Positions 35,185 through 45,522 of a DNA stretch of 58,371 bases are shown piece after piece (the first letter of the stretch is position 1; every line of letters begins with the position of its first letter). The notes below the pieces were generated by a model that did not search any database, was not told where the DNA came from, and worked only from the letters and a program-made list of their open reading frames with translations. Made by a program: the position numbers and the translations under genes. Origin of the DNA: an uncultured SAR86 cluster bacterium (lineage in GTDB: Bacteria; Pseudomonadota; Gammaproteobacteria; Magnimaribacterales; Magnimaribacteraceae); NCBI GenBank assembly GCA_938048695.1, contig CALIUO010000013.1, positions 1 through 58,371 of the forward strand. Reading direction: 5' to 3'.

Positions 35185-37329
35185 ATGGAATCAATTGGAG
35201 CCTTATCTAAGAAACTTTCAGATTATTTAGATCCTAAGAAAGTTAAACAGGTTAACAAAGCATATAACTTTGCTTGCGAAGCCCATTCTGGTCAATTTAG
35301 GTCAAGTGGTGATCCCTATGTTACTCATCCTATTGCCGTAGCGTCTATACTTAGCTCTTTCAGAATGGATGAAGACAGTCTATCTGCTGCCATGCTACAT
35401 GATGTCATTGAAGATACAGGAATACCCAAAAGTGTTATAGAGGAAAAGTTCAATAAGGAAGTTGCGGAACTAGTAGATGGGGTAAGTAAATTAGATAAGC
35501 TATCTATATCCAGCAGAAATGAAGCAGAAGCAGAGAATCTTCAAAAGATGGTTCTGGCTATGTCAAAAGATATAAGAGTTATTGTTGTAAAACTTGCGGA
35601 TAGGCTTCACAACATGAGAACTCTTCTATACTTGAATCGAGAAAAGCAACTCAAAATAGCTCGAGAAACTCTAGAGATATACGCACCTATTGCTCACAGA
35701 ATAGGTATGAATAATGTCTATCGAGAGTTAGAAGATTTGGCATTCAAAGTTATTTATCCAACTAGACATGAAAGACTTACCGCTGCGGTCAAAAAAAATA
35801 GAGGTGGTCAAAAAAGAACTCTTAATAAAATTCAAAAAGAATTAAGTAAAAAGCTTTTAGATCAGGGGATTCCTGCGTTAGTCGAAGGAAGAGAAAAACA
35901 TATATATAGTATTTATCGAAAGATGAAACAAAGACAAAGATCTTTCGAAGAAATAATGGATGTATATGCAATAAAGATAATAGTTGATACTCCAGAAAAC
36001 TGTTACAGAACTCTAGGTCACATCCATAGTTTATATAAGCCAGTTGAGGGAAGATTTAAAGACTATATTGCTATTCCAAAATCAAATGGTTATCAATCAC
36101 TTCATACAGGTGTCGTGGGTTTAAAAGGTTTTCCAGTTGAAGTTCAGATAAAAACTCAAGAAATGAATGATATGGCCGAAAATGGCATAGCTTCTCATTG
36201 GTTGTACAAGTCAGGAAATCAATCAGATACCAGTCCCCAGATTAGGGCAAGACGATGGGTAGCGGGACTCCTCGAAATGAGGGATAAATACGAATCTACA
36301 GAAGAATTTATTGAGTCCGTTAAAACTGATATTTTTCCTGATGAGATATATGTCTTCACGCCTCAAGGTAAGATAATAGAAATGTCGGGTGGTTCGACAG
36401 CAATTGATTTCGCATACGCTGTGCATACAGACATCGGTCATCACTGTAGGGCCTGCAGAATTAATAGAAGACTTGCACCTTTGAGTGTTCCCTTAGAAAG
36501 CGGACAAACTGTTGAAATACTCACCGAGAAAGTACCTCAAACTTCACCCGCTTGGCTAAACTTTGCCGTAACACCACGAGCAAGAAACAGCATAAGACAT
36601 TACTTGAGTAATCTTAAAACCTCCGAAGCTAGAAAATTTGGAAAAAAATTATTAGATCAATCTCTTGGCAATATGGGTATCAAGCTCAGAGATATCGATA
36701 AAATAGAGCTTCGAAAAGTCTTAAACAACATTGGTGTTAGAAGCTTAAATAGATTACTTGAAGAAATTGGCCTAGGATTAAGAGTTGGAAATATTGTTGC
36801 CCAACAAATAACAGGATTCTTGAAAGGCAGTCATAATGTCAAAGAGAGAGAAGTTGTTCCTTTAGAAATAACTGGATCAGAAGGCCTAATTGTAAATTAT
36901 GCTGTTTGCTGTAAGCCCATACCGGGAGATTCAGTAATAGGACACTTTACAGCGGAAAGAGGACTGGTTGTGCATCAGGAAAGATGCAAAAATATTCTCT
37001 CAGTAAGAGAAGACCCTCAACAATGCTTCCCGGTAAATTGGGGCGAGCCCTCAGGCCGCTCATTCAATGCGCAGATTAAAGTGGTTGGCAAAGATGAACC
37101 AGGACTTTTAGCTAACTTAGCATCTGTAATTACAAGCCAAGAGACGAATATTGCTTCTATTCAAACAACAGAAATAAATACCGGTATGCATGAGTTTGTT
37201 TTAGATCTTGAAGTCTCCGATAGACTCCACCTCTCTAAAATACTTAGAAAAATTAGAACCCTTAATAGTATAGTCTCTGTCTCTCGCATACATGATTGGG
37301 AGATGAGGCAAGCTACAGCATTACATTAA
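35185..37329 (+). CDS. spoT: Bifunctional (p)ppGpp synthetase/hydrolase SpoT
   Basis: Stringent-response RSH enzyme of 714 residues. The N-terminal HD hydrolase is intact (THPI, then His72-Asp73 in AAMLHDVIEDT). The synthetase has DVYAIKIIVDT, VEGRFKDYIAIPK and GYQSLHTGV. TGS (IYVFTPQGKIIEMSGGSTAIDFAYAVH) and a C-terminal ACT domain follow. Intact HD and genomic context favour SpoT over RelA. It may be the only RSH; no relA is visible in this window. Confidence 0.97.
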   Translation: MESIGALSKKLSDYLDPKKVKQVNKAYNFACEAHSGQFRSSGDPYVTHPIAVASILSSFRMDEDSLSAAMLHDVIEDTGIPKSVIEEKFNKEVAELVDGVSKLDKLSISSRNEAEAENLQKMVLAMSKDIRVIVVKLADRLHNMRTLLYLNREKQLKIARETLEIYAPIAHRIGMNNVYRELEDLAFKVIYPTRHERLTAAVKKNRGGQKRTLNKIQKELSKKLLDQGIPALVEGREKHIYSIYRKMKQRQRSFEEIMDVYAIKIIVDTPENCYRTLGHIHSLYKPVEGRFKDYIAIPKSNGYQSLHTGVVGLKGFPVEVQIKTQEMNDMAENGIASHWLYKSGNQSDTSPQIRARRWVAGLLEMRDKYESTEEFIESVKTDIFPDEIYVFTPQGKIIEMSGGSTAIDFAYAVHTDIGHHCRACRINRRLAPLSVPLESGQTVEILTEKVPQTSPAWLNFAVTPRARNSIRHYLSNLKTSEARKFGKKLLDQSLGNMGIKLRDIDKIELRKVLNNIGVRSLNRLLEEIGLGLRVGNIVAQQITGFLKGSHNVKEREVVPLEITGSEGLIVNYAVCCKPIPGDSVIGHFTAERGLVVHQERCKNILSVREDPQQCFPVNWGEPSGRSFNAQIKVVGKDEPGLLANLASVITSQETNIASIQTTEINTGMHEFVLDLEVSDRLHLSKILRKIRTLNSIVSVSRIHDWEMRQATALH

Positions 37330-37330
37330 T

Positions 37331-37711
37331 ATGAAAAAACCAATTAAAACAAATCAAGCACCAGAGGCTATTGGTCCTTATTCTCAAGGGATAGAGACTG
37401 AAAATTTAATATTTCTTTCCGGGCAAATACCTCTTGATCCAGAAAAGATGCAGCTAGTAGAAGGCGATGAAAATCAGATACGGCAAGTTTTTAAAAATAT
37501 TGATGCGCTTTGTAAAGAAGCTGGCCTTAGTTTGGATCACATAGTGAAGCTCAATGTATCTCTTCATGATCTTTCCCTTTTTCAATTGGTAAATGAAGTG
37601 ATGAAAGAGATTTTTGTAGAACCCTACCCCGCTAGAGCTGCCTTACAAGTAGCCAAGCTTCCGATGGATTCGTCAATAGAAGTAGAGGCTATCGTAGCTA
37701 AAACTATATAA
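37331..37711 (+). CDS. ridA: Enamine/imine deaminase RidA
   Basis: YjgF/RidA family protein of 126 residues that hydrolyses reactive 2-aminoacrylate-type enamines from PLP enzymes. NQAPEAIGPYSQGI is the N-terminal signature. YPARAALQVAKLPMDSSIEVEAIV carries the conserved Arg that binds the substrate carboxylate. It sits 1 nt after spoT and abuts recG directly. Confidence 0.96.
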   Translation: MKKPIKTNQAPEAIGPYSQGIETENLIFLSGQIPLDPEKMQLVEGDENQIRQVFKNIDALCKEAGLSLDHIVKLNVSLHDLSLFQLVNEVMKEIFVEPYPARAALQVAKLPMDSSIEVEAIVAKTI

Positions 37712-39796
37712 ATGACTGAAGCGTCTTCAGATCTTCATTCAATTGAAAATTTAAAGGGTGTAGGCCCTAAAAGCGCTTCTTCTTTAAATAATCTTGGAAT
37801 TTTTACCATTCTAGATGCAGTCTTCCACCTTCCGTTTCGCTATGAAGACAGAAGCTTCATAACTCCAATAAGCGAAGCAAATTATCAAACTCCTGTTCTC
37901 ATTGAAGGAGAAATTATGAAATCAACCGTCGTATTCAGAGGCAGAAGGATGCTTTTTTCAGAAATATATGACGGAACAGGCAGGTTAACAATGAGAATGT
38001 TTAATTTTGCAATGGCACAGCATAAGGCATTAGAAGAAGGAAAAATGATCAGGTGTTTTGGGACAATAACTCCTGGACCAAATGGCAAACAAATGATTCA
38101 CCCTCAATATCAGGTATTTCAAAAAGACGACACGATTGAAGTAGAAAAAAACTTAACTCCTATCTATCCCACAACCTCCGGACTACAGCAAAATAAATTA
38201 AAAAAAATTATTGAAAGTTCCCTTGAGTTTTGCGACAAAAATGATCTTCTTAAAGAAGAGTCTGAAAATAGAGAGTATTCTGACTATGGAAATCTTCTTG
38301 AAACTCTAAAGTTTCTACATAAGCCTCCAGTAGAAACAAATCTTAACGAATTAATTGAAGGGAAACATCCTGCTCAACAATCTCTAATTAAAGAAGAGCT
38401 GATAGCACATATGCTTTGTGCGGGCATATTGAAAAATGAACTTGAAGGCAGAAAAGGTCCATCGATGAAAAATCATTCTTCCTATCAAGAGACATTTTTG
38501 AACTCCTTACCTTTTGATTTAACAAATGCACAAAAAAGGGTTTGGGAAGAAATCAGAAAAGACTTAACAGATGATGTTCCGATGAGGAGACTGTTACAAG
38601 GCGATGTGGGCTCAGGAAAGACGCTTGTTGGAGCATTAGCCGCATTGCATGCAAAATCAAATCAATGGCAAACGGCACTTCTTTGTCCAACTGAGATACT
38701 AGCTGAGCAACATTTTTCTTCATTTTTAGGATGGTTTGAGGAAGTTGGAATTAAAGTAAGTTTATTAACTGGATCTACCAAGTCTAAAGAGAGAAAACTC
38801 ATCATCCAAGATCTTGAAGAAGGAAATATTGATATCCTGATTGGTACTCACGCAATTTTTCAACTCGGAATAAAATTTAATAATCTCGGATTAACTGTCA
38901 TAGATGAACAGCATAGATTCGGTGTTCATCAAAGATTCTCAATGTTAGAAAAAGGCGGTATTAGCAATCAAAGTCCTCATCAGTTAATCATGACAGCTAC
39001 TCCCATCCCCAGAACACTAGCAATGACAGTTTATGGCTCTTTAGAAACTTCAATAATTGATGAACTGCCTCCAGGAAGAAATCCGGTTGTAACCTCGTCT
39101 AGACCTGATTCTTACAGGGACAGAGTGATTAAGAGAGTGGAAGAAGTATGTCTGTCTGGGAAAAGAGCTTATTGGGTATGCACTCTTATTGAAGATTCAG
39201 ATGAACTTGAAGCCCAATCTGCTGAAGAGTTATATAAAGAAATTTGCGATTCACTCCCAACACTCAAGGTAGGGCTGGTTCATGGGAGATTAAAAAAAGA
39301 TAAAAAAGATTCTGTTATAGAGAAATTCAGAAATGGGGATATACAGTTATTAGTTTGTACAACTGTAATAGAAGTAGGAGTGGATGTACCTGAAGCGACG
39401 CTAATGATTATAGAAAATCCCGAAAGATTGGGATTGTCTCAATTACATCAATTAAGAGGTAGAGTAGGAAGAAAAGCAAATACAGACTCACATTGTCTCC
39501 TGTTATACAAAGACCCTTTATCTAATTTAGCTGAAGAAAGGATTAAAACAATGGAATCTACGAATGATGGATTTCAAATTGCAGAAAAAGACCTGGAATT
39601 AAGAGGAGCTGGGGACATCTATGGTCTGAGACAGTCGGGTCTAATGGATCTAAAAATTGCTAATCCAATTAGAGACTCAGACTTATTAATCGTCGCTCAG
39701 AATGAAGCTCTTGAATTGGGTAAAAATGAAAAGGCATTTGCCAAAACGCTTGTAAAAAGATGGATCGGTAATAGAGTTGGTTATTCTGATTCTTAA
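37712..39796 (+). CDS. recG: ATP-dependent DNA helicase RecG
   Basis: Branch-migrating helicase acting on stalled forks and Holliday junctions. It has 694 residues. The N-terminal OB/wedge domain (PFRYEDRS, HPQY) is followed by helicase motifs: LLQGDVGSGKT (Walker A), VIDEQHRFGVHQR (DEQH), MTATPIPRTLA, and LRGRVGRK. Its TAA shares bases with the stop of convergent cmoB (TTAA at 39793-39796). Confidence 0.98.
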   Translation: MTEASSDLHSIENLKGVGPKSASSLNNLGIFTILDAVFHLPFRYEDRSFITPISEANYQTPVLIEGEIMKSTVVFRGRRMLFSEIYDGTGRLTMRMFNFAMAQHKALEEGKMIRCFGTITPGPNGKQMIHPQYQVFQKDDTIEVEKNLTPIYPTTSGLQQNKLKKIIESSLEFCDKNDLLKEESENREYSDYGNLLETLKFLHKPPVETNLNELIEGKHPAQQSLIKEELIAHMLCAGILKNELEGRKGPSMKNHSSYQETFLNSLPFDLTNAQKRVWEEIRKDLTDDVPMRRLLQGDVGSGKTLVGALAALHAKSNQWQTALLCPTEILAEQHFSSFLGWFEEVGIKVSLLTGSTKSKERKLIIQDLEEGNIDILIGTHAIFQLGIKFNNLGLTVIDEQHRFGVHQRFSMLEKGGISNQSPHQLIMTATPIPRTLAMTVYGSLETSIIDELPPGRNPVVTSSRPDSYRDRVIKRVEEVCLSGKRAYWVCTLIEDSDELEAQSAEELYKEICDSLPTLKVGLVHGRLKKDKKDSVIEKFRNGDIQLLVCTTVIEVGVDVPEATLMIIENPERLGLSQLHQLRGRVGRKANTDSHCLLLYKDPLSNLAEERIKTMESTNDGFQIAEKDLELRGAGDIYGLRQSGLMDLKIANPIRDSDLLIVAQNEALELGKNEKAFAKTLVKRWIGNRVGYSDS

Positions 39797-40725
39797 GAAA
39801 CTTTTCTCAAGATATAAAATTTTCTTGTAGGCGCCGGGTAACCCTCAATCGTTAGATTTTTATCTGTTGCATCCAAAGCTGATTCAAATGACTTAAATGG
39901 CATCCATTTGGTTTTCCTTTGTTCTTCAACATCGGTATATACAGGCTTGGTTTCGGCCACAACTTCTAATCCTAACTTTTCAAAGATTTCCTTACATCCA
40001 AGATCAGAATGAACGAAATGAACATTGGGCATTGATGCATAACGACCCTCAATGGGTTCTATTGCCATTCCAAATTTATCAGGGCAAATAATAGTCTCTA
40101 TTATCATCTTTCCTTGAATCTCTAATACGCTCTTAAGCTCTATTAAATGTTGTTCAGGATTCCTTTGATGATAAAGAAGGCCCATGCTGAAAATAAGATC
40201 GAAATTAGTATCTGATATGCCACTATTTTCTAAACGCTCTGGGATCATCCTAATTTTCTTGGAGCCAACAAAATGATTTATACATGCAAATTGTGAAACA
40301 TGCATCAAATTAGGTTCTAGGCAGAGCACTTGATCTGCTCCATCGCCTATCATTCTAAAAGCATAGTATCCATTACCAGAACCGACATCGAGTATTGATT
40401 TTCCATTTAAATCTATTCCTAGTTCCTTAAATCTTTCCCATTTTTTTCTAGAATCCCATTCACTATCAATGTTTATTTTATTTAGCCTGAATGGACCTTT
40501 TCTCCAAGGCAGGAGTTGTAATAAGACCTCTTCTAGTTCATCGATGTTCTGACTCTTAAAATCAATACTAACCTCATTTTTTAAATCAACTTGGACTTCA
40601 TTCAAGAGTGGTAAACGATTGAGAATTTCCAACCAATTTTCAATTCTTTTATCCTTTTTATCCCCAAATGGATTATCTAGAAAATTTCTAGATAGGCTTT
40701 CTATTTCATTAGAAATGAAGATCAT
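39793..40725 (-). CDS. cmoB: tRNA U34 carboxymethyltransferase CmoB
   Basis: Uses carboxy-SAM to modify U34 of tRNAs to cmo5U. It has 310 residues: an N-terminal helical module with LPWRKGPF, the methyltransferase motif DVGSGNGYYAFRMIG, and EPNLM. The C-terminal tail ends GYPAPTRKFYILRK. It overlaps cmoA by 1 nt and shares stop bases with recG. Confidence 0.97.
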   Translation of the reverse strand: MIFISNEIESLSRNFLDNPFGDKKDKRIENWLEILNRLPLLNEVQVDLKNEVSIDFKSQNIDELEEVLLQLLPWRKGPFRLNKINIDSEWDSRKKWERFKELGIDLNGKSILDVGSGNGYYAFRMIGDGADQVLCLEPNLMHVSQFACINHFVGSKKIRMIPERLENSGISDTNFDLIFSMGLLYHQRNPEQHLIELKSVLEIQGKMIIETIICPDKFGMAIEPIEGRYASMPNVHFVHSDLGCKEIFEKLGLEVVAETKPVYTDVEEQRKTKWMPFKSFESALDATDKNLTIEGYPAPTRKFYILRKVS

Positions 40726-41456
40726 TATTTACAAAAAATAAAAGTTCTAAAGTTTAAATTAGATAAAATTTTTGTTGAACTCTTAAAGCCAGCTCTTGCT
40801 CCTCTGGAAAAATGATCCTCTTCAGGCTCTGTAATTAAAACACCCTCTAGAGAGTCTCTTTTACCGGAGATTTCTAGATCTGAATAGCCATTAATTGACT
40901 TGAACTTATGGTGTGTTCTGAAAATCCTATTTGACTCAAAACTATTCTTATAGTGTATCTTCTCTGACAAAATTAATATTCCTCCTGGTAAAAGTGCCGA
41001 AAAGATCTTATCGAAGAGTCTTTCGCGCTGTTCTAAATCTAGAAATTGGATTAAATAATTTAATACAATAATTGAAGCATTATCTAGTTCGGCTTCCATT
41101 ACATCTTGTTGTAAAAACTGAATAGATTGTGATTGTGGTAAATTCTGAAATCTATTTTTACATTCTTCAATCATTGCTTCTGAATTATCGATCGCAATTA
41201 TTTTTACATCTTTTTTAGCTTGCAACATGGATAAACTTGAAGCGCCTAAAGAGCAACCTATGTCGTAACATGTAGTATCAGATTGATAGTAATGTTTTGT
41301 AAATAGTGTAATCAATCTCAAACTGGTTCTGTATCCAGGAACAGACCTGTTTATCATATCTTCAAATACTTCCGTCACTTCCTGATTGAAAGTGAATGGC
41401 AAACCACTTAAATTACCTTCTTCAAAAATTTTATCCTGCTTTCCCATAGGAGTCAT
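40725..41456 (-). CDS. cmoA: Carboxy-S-adenosyl-L-methionine synthase CmoA
   Basis: Makes carboxy-SAM from SAM and prephenate for CmoB. It has 243 residues. FEDMINRSVPGYRTSLRLI and DIGCSLGASSLSML (SAM site) are family signatures; IIVLNYLIQFLDLEQR and LSEKIHY follow. It is divergent from the GNAT gene at 41478 (21 bp between start codons), which leaves little room for two separate promoters. Confidence 0.97.
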   Translation of the reverse strand: MTPMGKQDKIFEEGNLSGLPFTFNQEVTEVFEDMINRSVPGYRTSLRLITLFTKHYYQSDTTCYDIGCSLGASSLSMLQAKKDVKIIAIDNSEAMIEECKNRFQNLPQSQSIQFLQQDVMEAELDNASIIVLNYLIQFLDLEQRERLFDKIFSALLPGGILILSEKIHYKNSFESNRIFRTHHKFKSINGYSDLEISGKRDSLEGVLITEPEEDHFSRGARAGFKSSTKILSNLNFRTFIFCK

Positions 41457-41477
41457 TGTAAAATCTAAAACCTTAAT

Positions 41478-41921
41478 ATGCCTAATTACCTTTTAAAATC
41501 ACCCGAGAATAAAGATGAATGGGAGAGATATCTTTTATTCAGATGGGAAATGCTTAGAAAACCATTAGGAATGTCTATGGATTCGCTGGCTGACTCCATT
41601 GAAGAGGAAAGCTTTCATCTTATGGGAATTGATGAAGAAGGTAATGTTATTGCCTCTGGCAGAGTGCACTTTAATACTTTAGATGAAGCTCAAATAAGGT
41701 ATATGGCAGTAGATGATAATTTTAAGAGGCAAGGAATTGGGTCTGAAATTGTTACTGAATTAGAAAGATATGCCCTTTCAAAAAAAGCTGTAACCATAAT
41801 ACTGAATGCTAGAGAGAATGCTATCAGCTTCTATTTAAGCTTAGGATACAGTGAGGTATGCCCATATCAATCTGATACGGGCATTCCTCATAAAACTATG
41901 AAGAAAGATCTTATTGTCTAA
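41478..41921 (+). CDS. GNAT family N-acetyltransferase
   Basis: A 147-residue GNAT domain. The acetyl-CoA motif A reads IRYMAVDDNFKRQGIGSEIV (R/Q-x-x-G-x-G/A form), with FYLSLGYSEV as motif B. It resembles the ElaA/YjcF group. Substrate unknown. Its TAA stop shares bases with the TAG stop of convergent hppA (CTAA at 41918-41921). Confidence 0.85.
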   Translation: MPNYLLKSPENKDEWERYLLFRWEMLRKPLGMSMDSLADSIEEESFHLMGIDEEGNVIASGRVHFNTLDEAQIRYMAVDDNFKRQGIGSEIVTELERYALSKKAVTIILNARENAISFYLSLGYSEVCPYQSDTGIPHKTMKKDLIV

Positions 41922-43924
41922 AGTAATGGAGCAATTACTAAACTAACAATTGCCATTACATTGATTAAGATATTCATTGAGGGTCCTGAAGTATCCTTGA
42001 ATGGATCACCAACAGTGTCACCGACTACAGCAGCAGCATGAGTATCTGTTCCCTTCCCGCCCAGATTTCCTTTCTCAATGTATTTCTTTGCATTATCCCA
42101 AGCTCCACCGGCGTTCGCCATAAATAGAGCCAGGAGAACACATACAAGAAGACCGCCTGCAAGCATTCCACCTAATGCTTCTGCACCGATTCCAAGACCA
42201 ACTAAAGGTGGGGCTGATACAGCAATGATACCTGGTAACAACATTTTCTTAAGCGCTGCCGCAGTTGCAATATCTACACACTTCGCAGTATCTGGTTCAG
42301 CATTACCTTCAAGGAGACCGGGTATTTCTTTGAACTGTCTTCTAATCTCATTGATCATTTCAAAAGCAGCATCGCCAACAGCGGTCATTGTTATTGAAGC
42401 GATTAAGAAAGGTATAGCCCCTCCAATGAAGATGCCAATTAGCACTATTGGATTAGATAGAAGTAATTCAAGAGGCTCTTCTCGATTGGCAGAAACTGTT
42501 GATACAAAAGCAGAAATAATTGCTAGTGCAGCTAAAGCAGCAGCTCCAATTGCAAAGCCTTTTCCTATAGCTGCAGTCGTATTACCTTGCTCGTCTAGTT
42601 CATCTGTAATGACTCTTGTTTCGGGTGGCATGCCGGCCATTTCAGCAATTCCTCCAGCATTATCAGCTACCGGACCGTATGCATCTATTGCCATAGTTAT
42701 TCCAACTGTTGATAACATTCCAACTGCTGCAATCCCAACACCATAAAGTCCAGTCAATTCTGTAGATATGTAGATGATTAAAATAATGCAAGCTATTGGC
42801 AATACAACAGACTGCATGCCCACTGACAAGCCCGTAATCATTACAGTAGCTGAGCCTGTTTGTCCTGATTCTGCAATCTTAATAACTGGACTTGAACCTG
42901 TGTAGTACTCTGTAATTAAACCTATTGCAATTCCTCCCACAGAACCACACACAACGGCAAGCCAAACATCGAACCCGTTATTTCCTACCAATGTATTTGT
43001 CAAAAAGTATGCTGCAATGATAAAGATCAAAGGCGCTCCCATGGTTCCCCATCTCATAGCATTTGCAGGAGAAGATTTTGAGAATAACCTAACTATGACA
43101 ATTCCAAGAATTGAAGCTATCAAACCTATTGATGATAAAGCAAGAGGTAAAAACATCATTCCGTCTTTCTGTGCTTGAGTAAATTCTGAAGTTATTAAAT
43201 AAGTTGAAGCTATGGCTATGCAAGCAACCATAGATCCGCAGTAAGATTCAAAAATATCTGAGCCCATTCCGGCTATATCTCCCACATTATCACCAACATT
43301 GTCAGCGATTACGCCAGGATTTCTAGGATCATCTTCTGGTATACCGGCCTCTATCTTACCCACTAGATCCGCACCTACATCGGCACTCTTAGTGTATATT
43401 CCACCTCCTACTCTAGAGAAAAGAGCAACTATAGAAGCTCCCATTGCAAACCCCTCTATAGAATGAGCATCTCCGCTTAAAATGTAAAAAAGACTTCCTA
43501 GTCCTATCAATCCTAGTGAAGCAACACATAGCCCCATTATGGAACCACCGTAGAAAGCAACCGATAAAGCAGCTTCAGCACCTGAGTCAGAAGCGGCTGT
43601 AGCAGTTCTTACATTTGCTTTTGTAGCTGAATACATACCTATCCAGCCTGCGATAGACGAGGATAAAGCACCTGCCAAAACGGCTATCGCTGTACCTTCA
43701 CCTAAAGAAAACCAAACCAGAACTATGACCACCAATGCAAAGATACTTAAATAAGTATACTCAGTTTTCATAAAGGTCATTGCACCTAGGTGAATCTGAT
43801 CACCAATTTTCTTAACATTGGCATCACCCTCTGGAAATCTAGTTACAACTATATATATTCCTAGAGCTACTAATAAGCCAAAGACACCCAATAATGGCGG
43901 TATTGCAAGATAACTTTCTAACAT
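41918..43924 (-). CDS. hppA: Membrane-bound ion-pumping pyrophosphatase, K+-dependent type
   Basis: Integral membrane enzyme of 668 residues, about 16 hydrophobic segments, coupling PPi hydrolysis to H+ or Na+ export. The PPi/Mg site is [10 protein letters not shown] (181-190) with DNVGDNVGD further on. [10 protein letters not shown] (447-456) has Ala and Gly at the two positions where K+-independent enzymes carry Lys and Thr, so it is K+-dependent by the known rule. Whether it pumps H+ or Na+ cannot be decided by eye. A strong GAGGAG precedes the ATG. Confidence 0.96.
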   Translation of the reverse strand: MLESYLAIPPLLGVFGLLVALGIYIVVTRFPEGDANVKKIGDQIHLGAMTFMKTEYTYLSIFALVVIVLVWFSLGEGTAIAVLAGALSSSIAGWIGMYSATKANVRTATAASDSGAEAALSVAFYGGSIMGLCVASLGLIGLGSLFYILSGDAHSIEGFAMGASIVALFSRVGGGIYTKSADVGADLVGKIEAGIPEDDPRNPGVIADNVGDNVGDIAGMGSDIFESYCGSMVACIAIASTYLITSEFTQAQKDGMMFLPLALSSIGLIASILGIVIVRLFSKSSPANAMRWGTMGAPLIFIIAAYFLTNTLVGNNGFDVWLAVVCGSVGGIAIGLITEYYTGSSPVIKIAESGQTGSATVMITGLSVGMQSVVLPIACIILIIYISTELTGLYGVGIAAVGMLSTVGITMAIDAYGPVADNAGGIAEMAGMPPETRVITDELDEQGNTTAAIGKGFAIGAAALAALAIISAFVSTVSANREEPLELLLSNPIVLIGIFIGGAIPFLIASITMTAVGDAAFEMINEIRRQFKEIPGLLEGNAEPDTAKCVDIATAAALKKMLLPGIIAVSAPPLVGLGIGAEALGGMLAGGLLVCVLLALFMANAGGAWDNAKKYIEKGNLGGKGTDTHAAAVVGDTVGDPFKDTSGPSMNILINVMAIVSLVIAPLL

Positions 43925-43996
43925 TTTTTCTCCTCAAAAATACTGGAATTCCAATCTAAGCGCGTAGTCTAACGGTATAGCAGACTAATTTAAATA

Positions 43997-45259
43997 TTAA
44001 TTTTCTGATTGAAAGGTTTCTAAATCAAATTCATCTTCAGAAATTGCAACAACACATGAAACCATTGCGTCTCCACATACATTTACTGCTGTTCTAGTCA
44101 TATCGAGTAGTCTATCTACGCCTATAATTAGGGCTATACCTTCCACAGGCAGCCCCACCTGCTCCAGAACCATAGCTAGCATTATTAAACCAACCCCAGG
44201 AACACCTGCTGTCCCTATAGATGCCAATGTTGCAGTTAGGATTACCATTAAATAGTCAATCATATTCAGATCTATGTTGTAAGCCTGAGAGATAAAGACT
44301 GTGGCAACTCCCTGCATGATAGCAGTTCCGTCCATATTGATGGTTGCTCCAAGCGGAACTGTGAATGAACCTATAGAAGATCTTACTCCCAATTTATTCT
44401 TAACTGTATCTAAAGTTATTGGCATAGTTGCGCTACTTGAAGATGTGCTGAAAGCAAACACAGCAAGAGATCTAACCTTCATAAAGAACTTAATAGGATT
44501 GATACGAGCTAAAACAGATAAAAGACTTCCATATGTTATGAAAGCATGAAAAATTAAAACAAAGACTAACAAGAAGAAATACTTTGCTAAATCTCCGATC
44601 ATACCGAATCCTTGAACAGCAAATAATGAAAAAAGTAATGCAAAAATACCATATGGAGCTAATTCAATGAGCATTTTTACAAGACTTAAAATCACATTAT
44701 TTATAGTCTCGAATGAGTTCTTTAATGAGTCACCTGCTGAACCAAGGCTTTTAAGGGCAATTCCAAATAATAAAGAAAAGACTATTATCTGTAACATATT
44801 ACCTTCTGCCATTGCAGCTATAGGGTTTGTCGGAAAAATATTAACTAAAACCTCTTTTAAGGAAGGTGCGTCTGTAGACTCGAATGCGGTTGGAAGGGCA
44901 AGATCAATTCCAATACCCGGTTGAAATAATAGTGCAAAAGTTAAAGCAATAGATATGGCAATAGCTGTTGTAAGCAAATAGAGAGAAAGGGTCTTGAGAC
45001 TTATTGTCCCAATTCTTGATGTTGATGATATAGATACCACTCCACAAACAAGGGAAAAGAAAACCAATGGAACAATTACTAACCTTAAAGATGCTATAAA
45101 TATCTGACCAATCACATCAAGAAGACCCTCAGTAAAAAAATCTAACAGGATTAATTGACCTATGTCCCCTAGATAACCAGAATCATCGATAAACTTTAGT
45201 AGAATGCCGCCGGCCATAGCCAGCACCATGGATAATACGATTCTAGTTGTGAGGCTCAT
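43997..45259 (-). CDS. Dicarboxylate/amino acid:cation symporter (DAACS family, GltP/DctA-like)
   Basis: Membrane symporter of 420 residues for glutamate/aspartate or C4-dicarboxylates with H+ or Na+. The re-entrant loop signature FSTSSSSATMPITL, NMDGTAIMQGVA and GVDRLLDMTRTAVNVCGD are all present. The last segment carries a conserved substrate-binding Asp/Arg/Asn set. Glutamate or dicarboxylate cannot be separated on this reading. It lies 72 bp upstream of hppA on the same strand and 2 nt after the rubredoxin gene. Confidence 0.93.
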   Translation of the reverse strand: MSLTTRIVLSMVLAMAGGILLKFIDDSGYLGDIGQLILLDFFTEGLLDVIGQIFIASLRLVIVPLVFFSLVCGVVSISSTSRIGTISLKTLSLYLLTTAIAISIALTFALLFQPGIGIDLALPTAFESTDAPSLKEVLVNIFPTNPIAAMAEGNMLQIIVFSLLFGIALKSLGSAGDSLKNSFETINNVILSLVKMLIELAPYGIFALLFSLFAVQGFGMIGDLAKYFFLLVFVLIFHAFITYGSLLSVLARINPIKFFMKVRSLAVFAFSTSSSSATMPITLDTVKNKLGVRSSIGSFTVPLGATINMDGTAIMQGVATVFISQAYNIDLNMIDYLMVILTATLASIGTAGVPGVGLIMLAMVLEQVGLPVEGIALIIGVDRLLDMTRTAVNVCGDAMVSCVVAISEDEFDLETFQSEN

Positions 45260-45261
45260 AG

Positions 45262-45429
45262 TTAATCTATTTCGACCATTTCAAAGTCTTCTTTACCTAC
45301 TCCACAGTCCGGACATACCCAATCTTCAGGTACATCTTCCCACTTTGTTCCCGGTTCAATACCATCATCAGGCCAACCTTCTTCCTCATCATAAATCAGT
45401 CCGCAAACAATACATTCCCACTTTTTCAA
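45262..45429 (-). CDS. Rubredoxin
   Basis: A 55-residue iron protein. Two Cys-x2-Cys knuckles are intact: CIVCG near the N-terminus and CPDCG near the C-terminus, with [19 protein letters not shown] between. The start is TTG at 45429 with GGAG six nt upstream (an in-frame ATG is not available). It is an electron carrier; partner unknown. In Pseudomonas, as I recall, rubredoxin genes lie between recG and ubiA, the same relative place as here. Confidence 0.95.
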   Translation of the reverse strand: MKKWECIVCGLIYDEEEGWPDDGIEPGTKWEDVPEDWVCPDCGVGKEDFEMVEID

Positions 45430-45522
45430 TGCATTCTCCTAATTCAAAAAAGGATATTCTAACTCAACTTTATTACCAACTTAGACTAAAGTATCAATCT
45501 TCCTAATCAGGATTAATAGTTG

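Noticed and set aside
42078-42746. 222-codon plus-strand open frame inside hppA
   Set aside because: Antisense shadow of a well-conserved pyrophosphatase gene; Ala/Pro/Ile-rich composition mirrors hppA codons.
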